A DNA stretch of 64,000 nt from positions 16,101,301 through 16,165,300 of the forward strand of contig NC_033621.1 in assembly GCF_001540865.1 (NCBI RefSeq). The letters run 5' to 3'. Below, one piece after another: positions 58,944-64,000 of the stretch. Position numbers and translations under genes: made by a program. Each line of letters starts with the position of its first letter. The stretch's first letter is position 1. Under the pieces are notes generated by a model. The model had not been told where the DNA came from. It ran no database searches and was given only the letters and a program-made list of their open reading frames with translations. This DNA is from Ananas comosus (Eukaryota > Streptophyta > Magnoliopsida > Poales > Bromeliaceae).

Positions 58944-59707
58944 ATCTAAGCTTTTTCATGCTTTTCATCTCGGTTATTTAAAGCTTTTTTGTGCCCTGAA
59001 TCTAAGCTTTTTTGTGCTTTTTCGCTTATTTAAAACTTAAATATTTTATTGCTTTTCAAATATTAAAAATAATTTTTTTTTACAATTATTGAGAAGTAAA
59101 GATTAGTTATGTTTAAAGCTTTCTAGAGTCCTTATAGTNAAAAAAAAAAAAAAAAAAAAAAAACCAAACAGAGAAAAATAGAACTTCTATAGAATATATA
59201 TCAACTCGTTTATAAAAATTGAAAACTACTCTTTTATTTTTTCTCCTTCTATACTTATAAATTTCAATAATCATATACTATTACTATTCCTTTCATCGTA
59301 ATTTCCTCATATTTTTATAATCGCTGACCAAATTTTCTTATTTTAGCATTTGGAAATTATTATATAATAAAATTTTATTTACATCTTATAAAATTTATAA
59401 TAAAATATTTACGCTAGAAATGTCCGCAGCGAAGTGAAGTGCGGGTACTACACTCGCGCCGCGCATATATATATACAAGAAACGTATTCCAAAAAAAAAA
59501 AAAAGAAAAAAAAAAAGAAAAAAAAAGAAAAAAGCTGAAGGTCTTCATGCGTTGTCGCCAGAAGATAAAAGATTTTTTTTTAAAAAAAAACAAGAAAAAA
59601 GGAAAAAGAGCTCCCTTCATTTGGGAAGGAGGAGAAGATCTCAGATTCTCCATCTGCCACCCAACCCAATCCAACCCCAAAAGTGAAAATCCGAGCCCAA
59701 CGCCCAC
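58944..59707. other. AT-rich upstream region of the GT29 gene
   Basis: It contains duplicated CTGAATCTAAGCTTTTT words (58940-59010), a single N followed by a run of A at 59140-59162, and purine homopolymers at 59490-59600. There are no genes. The N beside the A run suggests a sequencing problem in the homopolymer. Confidence 0.6.
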
Positions 59708-59715
59708 TATTTAAA
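59708..59715 (+). promoter_or_regulatory. Candidate TATA box of the GT29 gene
   Basis: TATTTAAA, 225 bases before the GT29 start codon, in a locally GC-richer context. Its position is plausible for a plant promoter with a leader of about 190 bases. It is inferred from sequence only. Confidence 0.4.
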
Positions 59716-59741
59716 CCGCGCTTAATTCGCAAACCCTCCTA

Positions 59742-59927
59742 ATGATAGCAAGCTTCGTCGCTGTTATAGCAAGCACGGAGTACTCTGTACTCCCTCGAAG
59801 CTCCTCTAATGGCCGCCGACACACTCTCCTCGTAGCTCCGAGCGGGGAGCGAAGCTCCAAACCCTCGCGTTCAGAGCTCGTCGTTGACATGGGACCTAGG
59901 GTTTCGATGCGTTCCCCATACGTTTAG
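59742..59927 (+). CDS. Upstream ORF in the GT29 leader (61 codons)
   Basis: ATG at 59742, about 27 bases after the candidate TATA box, with TAG at 59925-59927, five bases before the GT29 ATG (59933). The product starts [12 protein letters not shown] and ends MRSPYV; no family is recognised. It also contains in-frame ATGs at 59889 and 59907. If transcription starts near the TATA box, ribosomes would meet this ORF first, and it could reduce or tune translation of the main ORF. If the start site lies downstream, only the shorter version (from 59889) remains. Confidence 0.4.
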   Translation: MIASFVAVIASTEYSVLPRSSSNGRRHTLLVAPSGERSSKPSRSELVVDMGPRVSMRSPYV

Positions 59928-59932
59928 GGCAA

Positions 59933-61126
59933 ATGAAGCGATCGCTCCGCCTCCCCTTCGGCCTCCTCGTCCTCACCGCGCTCTTCACCACCCTCAGCTT
60001 CCGAGCGGCACTACGCCACGACCACAGCAGCGCCTCCATCCGGGACGCGGCGGCGGCGGCGGCGGAGCCCGACCTGAACGCGACGCTGCTGAGGCTGTCG
60101 GCGGAGGACCCGGGCGAGGCGGCGCTGCGGCGCGACGTCGACGACCTCCTCGACGGCAACCTCCCCGCCTCCGCCGACCGGAGGGGCCGCTTCCACTCCT
60201 CGTGGCGGCGGGAGAACCACCACCACCACCTCCTCCTCCACCCCCGCCCCCGCTCCGATCCGCATCTCCCGAGTCGCTTCCGCTCGCAGCGCGACTACTT
60301 GAGCCTCCCTGAGTTCCGCCGCGCCCTCCGCGACTGGTTCCGCCGCCGCCGCTTCCAGCCGGGGGTCATGCCCGAGCTCCCCGACCTCGTCAACAGCCAC
60401 CTACGCGGCGCCCCGGCCCACCCGGCGGCGGCGCCCCGGAGGTCGCGCTTCTCCAGCTGCGCCGTGGTCGGCAACAGCGGCATCCTCCTGAATTCCGAGC
60501 ACGGCGACCTCATTGACGGCCACGACCTCGTCATCCGCCTCAACAACGCCCGCATCGAGGGCTTCCGCCGCCACGTCGGCTCCAAGACCGGCCTCTCCTT
60601 CGTCAACAGCAACATCCTCCACCTCTGCGCCCGCCGTGACGGCTGCTTCTGCCACCCCTACGGCGATGGCGTCCCCATCCTCATATACATCTGCCAGGCC
60701 GCCCACTTCCTGGACTTTGTCGCCTGCAACGCCTCCCACCGCGCCCCGCTCCTCGTCACTGACCCGCGCTTCGACGTCCTCTGCGCCCGCATCGTCAAGT
60801 ACTACTCCCTGCGCCGCTTCGTCAGCGAGACCGGCCGGCCTCCCGAGCAGTGGGCGGCTGCGCACGACGCGCTCATGTTCCACTACTCCTCGGGCTTCCA
60901 GGCCGTGATGCTTGCTGTCGGGATCTGCGATCGGGTCAGTGTCTTCGGCTTCGGGAAGTCGCTGGATGCCAAGCACCACTACCACACAAACCAGAAGGTG
61001 GAGCTCGACCTCCACGATTACGAGGCCGAGTACGCCGTCTACCGCAATCTGGTCGAGCGGCCGCAGGTAATACCATTCCTCAGTGACTCTGGATTTAAGG
61101 TTCCGCCCGTTGTGTTCTATAATTGA
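59933..61126 (+). CDS. Sialyltransferase-like glycosyltransferase, family GT29
   Basis: An intact 397-residue protein in a single exon. Residues 5-24 form one N-terminal membrane anchor after a basic start (MKRSLR), giving the type II Golgi topology usual for this family. A variable, acidic to Arg/His-rich stem (30-150, with a His run at 96-99) follows. Sialyl motif L spans about 174-220 ([32 protein letters not shown]). Motif S is about 317-340 ([24 protein letters not shown]), and His361-x4-Glu366 may be the VS motif. Cys176 and Cys332 may form the conserved L-S disulphide. Plants lack appreciable sialic acid, so the donor sugar is uncertain; Arabidopsis relatives include MGP2/SIA1, SIA2 and GALT29A. 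An AG|GTAATA sequence near the 3' end (about 61065) could be a splice donor, but the frame reads on to a family-like C-terminus ([16 protein letters not shown]). Confidence 0.9.
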   Translation: MKRSLRLPFGLLVLTALFTTLSFRAALRHDHSSASIRDAAAAAAEPDLNATLLRLSAEDPGEAALRRDVDDLLDGNLPASADRRGRFHSSWRRENHHHHLLLHPRPRSDPHLPSRFRSQRDYLSLPEFRRALRDWFRRRRFQPGVMPELPDLVNSHLRGAPAHPAAAPRRSRFSSCAVVGNSGILLNSEHGDLIDGHDLVIRLNNARIEGFRRHVGSKTGLSFVNSNILHLCARRDGCFCHPYGDGVPILIYICQAAHFLDFVACNASHRAPLLVTDPRFDVLCARIVKYYSLRRFVSETGRPPEQWAAAHDALMFHYSSGFQAVMLAVGICDRVSVFGFGKSLDAKHHYHTNQKVELDLHDYEAEYAVYRNLVERPQVIPFLSDSGFKVPPVVFYN

Positions 61127-64000
61127 CTGCTGGGTTGCTGTGCTCGGTCGCAGTGTATATGTATATTTTTCTTCTCTTTTTTTTTTTTCAGAGTACAAAG
61201 GAGTAAAGATATTGGAAGGGAAGGAGAAATTTCTTGGTTAGATCATTTTGTTTCAAGGCCGAATCCAAGTGGTAGCTGTCAAATTGAATTCAAAATTCTT
61301 TAGTAGTTATTTTATGGTGAAGGAATTTTAATGTCTTTGTCATGTTAGAACGCTGCACAGCAAATTGTGCTTGTCAATTGTAAAAGGTAGAAAGCTTGTT
61401 ATTCGGAAATCTAAAAAGAAGGATATTAAGATTCATTTTTACTATTCGTATGTGGAATCAATCATCAATCGCATACTCCTGGAATTTTATTCCGTTCTTT
61501 CACCGTTTGAACGACCCCTATTCTATACTTGCCTCTGCTAATATATTTTCCGAGTCATTTCGTACCATGTCTTCCAGTAATCCTGCACAGATTTCCTTTA
61601 TTATGGGATAAAACAAGATGAGCTTTGGCCTTTTCTTTTTCTCTTCTTATTGTAGCTGCAGCGATCTAAGTTGGGCTGCATGAGTTTCATTGATGCATGA
61701 ATACAAGCTGGTTTCGCTGTTGGCATCTTTTAGTTTGTTAATCACAAGGTGGATATACTGTATGAATCAGTCTATTATCAGAAAAGTATTCTCGCTTTGT
61801 TTTATGTGCTAACAGCTATTGCAATCAACTGGGCATTTGATATTCAATTTGTGCTTTCCAACTGGATCTGTGCTCAATCTTATCACAATATCTAAATTCC
61901 TTCTTTGTGCCTTTTCACCGGCTTGCCTAAAGCAGGCCAGTCAGTGCATGATTTGCTTTATGTGTTGTTATATTTCAGGAGAACATGGATGAAGTTTGAT
62001 GATATGGTTGTCCCATGTGTCTTCTGTTATGCACAATTATTAGATCCTGTTATTCTAATTTTGGGGTCAAGTATAACATCATTCCTTTTTCTTGTTAACC
62101 TATCTGCGCCTCTTAATTTGGTAAAACTTTTCCTTTATGGTTTTTCTCTGTTGCATTTAGAGTCATTGGATCTCTACTCTATTATCCCCGTCACTCCAAC
62201 AGAGGAAACCTATTTGCTTGTTCATTTAGTTGTAACTTATTCGACAGTGCTGAAAGATTGAAGTTCTTGGGTTCTGCTAAGACTAACTTGGGTAAGGGTG
62301 AACTTCTGAATTTTGAATAAATTTTGGTAGTATGTTTCATTAGAGGCAGGCTAAAGTATTACCATAAGTCTTGTCCTTGAAAGTTCTTTTGTCCACTGGA
62401 AATTATCCACAAGCTGGGGACTGCACACCCATCTTTGTCCCTAGCCCTTTAATACTCCATTGATGGCAAGGTACTACATAGAGAAAGATGGAGTGAGCAA
62501 CATGGGTCACCTACCACATGCTAAGATACCTCAAAACTTTATCTGGTAGAGATGCTTTTCAATCTAATGCATTGTATTTTTTTTTTTTGGTGGTCCTCCT
62601 TTTCCTATGGTTTTCTTGCAGCACATGCACATACCTTATAATCTTCAAATTCATTGTTCACGACTAAAGTACTTTCCTTTCTGGGATTAAACCATCCTTA
62701 GCTTTGCAGGTATTTCTTTTACCAATTATCTGTAAAAGGAATCTGCTGCCTCTTTCTTGGTTGAATTCAAAGGTAATAAATTAACTGGAGATGGCAGCGT
62801 GGTGTAATGAAGGTGTGGACAAACTACTGCAGACTGAGTGTTTTTTTGGGTTCAAGCAAAATTTGATTGTGATTTCAAAACTGAACATTTTTTAAATTAG
62901 TAGTGATTTTCTCATTTACGATTCATCTTCTGAAAGCTTTCTACAAGTTTGAGAATAATATTTTATGTGTCTTCCAATACTGCAAAATTCTAATCATGTA
63001 TCTCTGTATGCATGCTTGTAATTATTACTAATAGTGTCATAATTATCTCGGGCCCAGGCTGTTTATCCATGGCAAATTCACTTTTCTGTTTGCACATTTT
63101 ATTCATTGTTGACAATCATGAAAAATTCGAATTATTCTCTCACATTTGCATTTGAATTTCTTTAAATTGAAGTAACATACTTACTAGGTGAATTAAATTA
63201 TCAACATATGGCAATTATCTAGACTTTTTATAATTCTGTCATAAGCCTCCAAGGAACCTTGTATTTTAATTTATATTGATCTTTGTTCTTATGTTATGTT
63301 GCGTAGTCTCATATGATCTTGTTGAGGAAGAGTTTAATCTCTAAGAACTTAAGATGCTAATTATCTTTTAGCAATGGATAGATGATGGTAAACCTTGTTG
63401 ATTTGTCTATTACTAAAGATTGTATTCATGTGAAATATTTTCACCAAGTTATTAATATTTATACATACTATTTCTGTTTACAGAGAGTATTCAGTTTGTT
63501 AATCTCTAGCTATGATCTCTTAATCGCAAACAAAAATATTGATCTGTGGATGCTTTGGTAAGAAATTGGTTTTTAGGGTCGATTGTATTCCCTAGTACTT
63601 ATTTAATGATTAGAGCAGTAAAATTTTGATGCAATATGGTAAAAAAGATACAAATTTTCTCAGTTTTATTTAAAAAAATGAGCGTGATATCCAAATATTT
63701 TTATTTGCCTGTAGTTCCATTCAGGAATGGAGCAAAAGATACTGAGAAATTTGTTTGAGATGCTACTCAACAACTGTTAGAATGTAAGGCAATTTCAACT
63801 TCGTATAAATGAGTGACTGCAAAATGATTGGCCCATCATTTTTTCTTAGAGTCGTATGCTGTCCCAGACAATCATTTGCATGATGGATAGGTTCTCATAT
63901 AGTACTCCTTTAAATTTCTTGTGAGCGTCAGTTTGCTGCTTTGTCTTGCTGATATTTATGTTGATCTCCAACAAGACAGCAATATTGTTTTCAAGGTTGC
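61127..64000. other. 3' untranslated and intergenic sequence, no gene seen
   Basis: AT-rich sequence after the GT29 stop. The short open frames (for example 61905-62261) have no recognised motif and look like chance. An AATAAA at 62317-62322 could serve as a polyadenylation signal but is far from the stop. I cannot exclude 3' UTR introns or the intron of a gene to the right. No repeats of the kinds seen on the left occur here. Confidence 0.55.

Noticed and set aside
59884..60312. Plus-strand frame overlapping the GT29 start
   Set aside because: It has no ATG at its beginning and reads into Pro/Arg repeats; it is a shifted frame of GT29.
60401..61198. 265-codon minus-strand frame opposite the GT29 gene
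   Set aside because: It is a mirror of the GC-rich codons of GT29, rich in Val/Ala/Glu/Asp, with no motif.
61905..62261. 118-codon hydrophobic frame after GT29
   Set aside because: Composition is that of T-rich non-coding DNA; no family is recognised and stops are frequent around it.

Overview
This is plant nuclear DNA. Most of it (1 to about 57.4 kb) is layered LTR retrotransposons. A short genic end lies at 57.4-64 kb. The one intact gene is intron-free, very GC-rich at its 5' end and surrounded by AT-rich DNA, which suits a commelinid-type monocot. The species is not determined; pineapple-like is only an impression.

Layout. I use letters for LTR families defined here. 1-4750: LTR tails, then a minus-strand Ty3/gypsy element D (gag, leader, PBS, 5' LTR) that sits inside an LTR of element B. 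4751-14407: element B (minus), 3' LTR, pol, gag, PBS and a 5' LTR carrying a 1,064-bp piece of another LTR between two identical 189-bp repeats. 14408-22130: a stretch of unknown origin and fragments of D, F and H LTRs. 22131-23421: a 166-bp tandem repeat. 23422-25748: a minus-strand Ty1/copia pol fragment. 25749-30438: 3' LTR and 3' half of pol of element G (minus), cut by a SIRE-like copia element (5' LTR, PBS and gag, 30439-33295). A 100-N gap follows. 33396-40997: element C (plus). 40918-43382: indel-rich LTR fragments ending at a 25-N gap. 43408-53003: element A (plus). 53004-57446: D LTR fragments, a copia-like LTR and the 3' end of a second SIRE-like copy.

The genic end holds a truncated F-box/kelch fragment (minus), decayed coding-like sequence, and a complete GT29 sialyltransferase-like gene (59933-61126) whose leader has an upstream ORF ending five bases before the main start. 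Nothing recognisable follows it.

The retroelements are all broken by stops, frameshifts or deletions. Nearly all in-frame stops look like C-to-T or G-to-A changes, as expected of long-methylated DNA. The gypsy elements carry the usual gag, protease, RT/RNase H and integrase order; A, B and G also keep a C-terminal chromodomain, pointing to the Tekay/Del-type chromovirus branch.

The most unusual structure is shared by LTRs of different families, including the copia SIRE-like LTRs: a cluster of ACCGGT-centred palindromes, mostly in pairs about 20 bp apart, always about 150-490 bp inside the 5' end of the LTR. A second shared module is a hairpin next to CACTGGGAAC, about 430-500 bp from the LTR 3' end.
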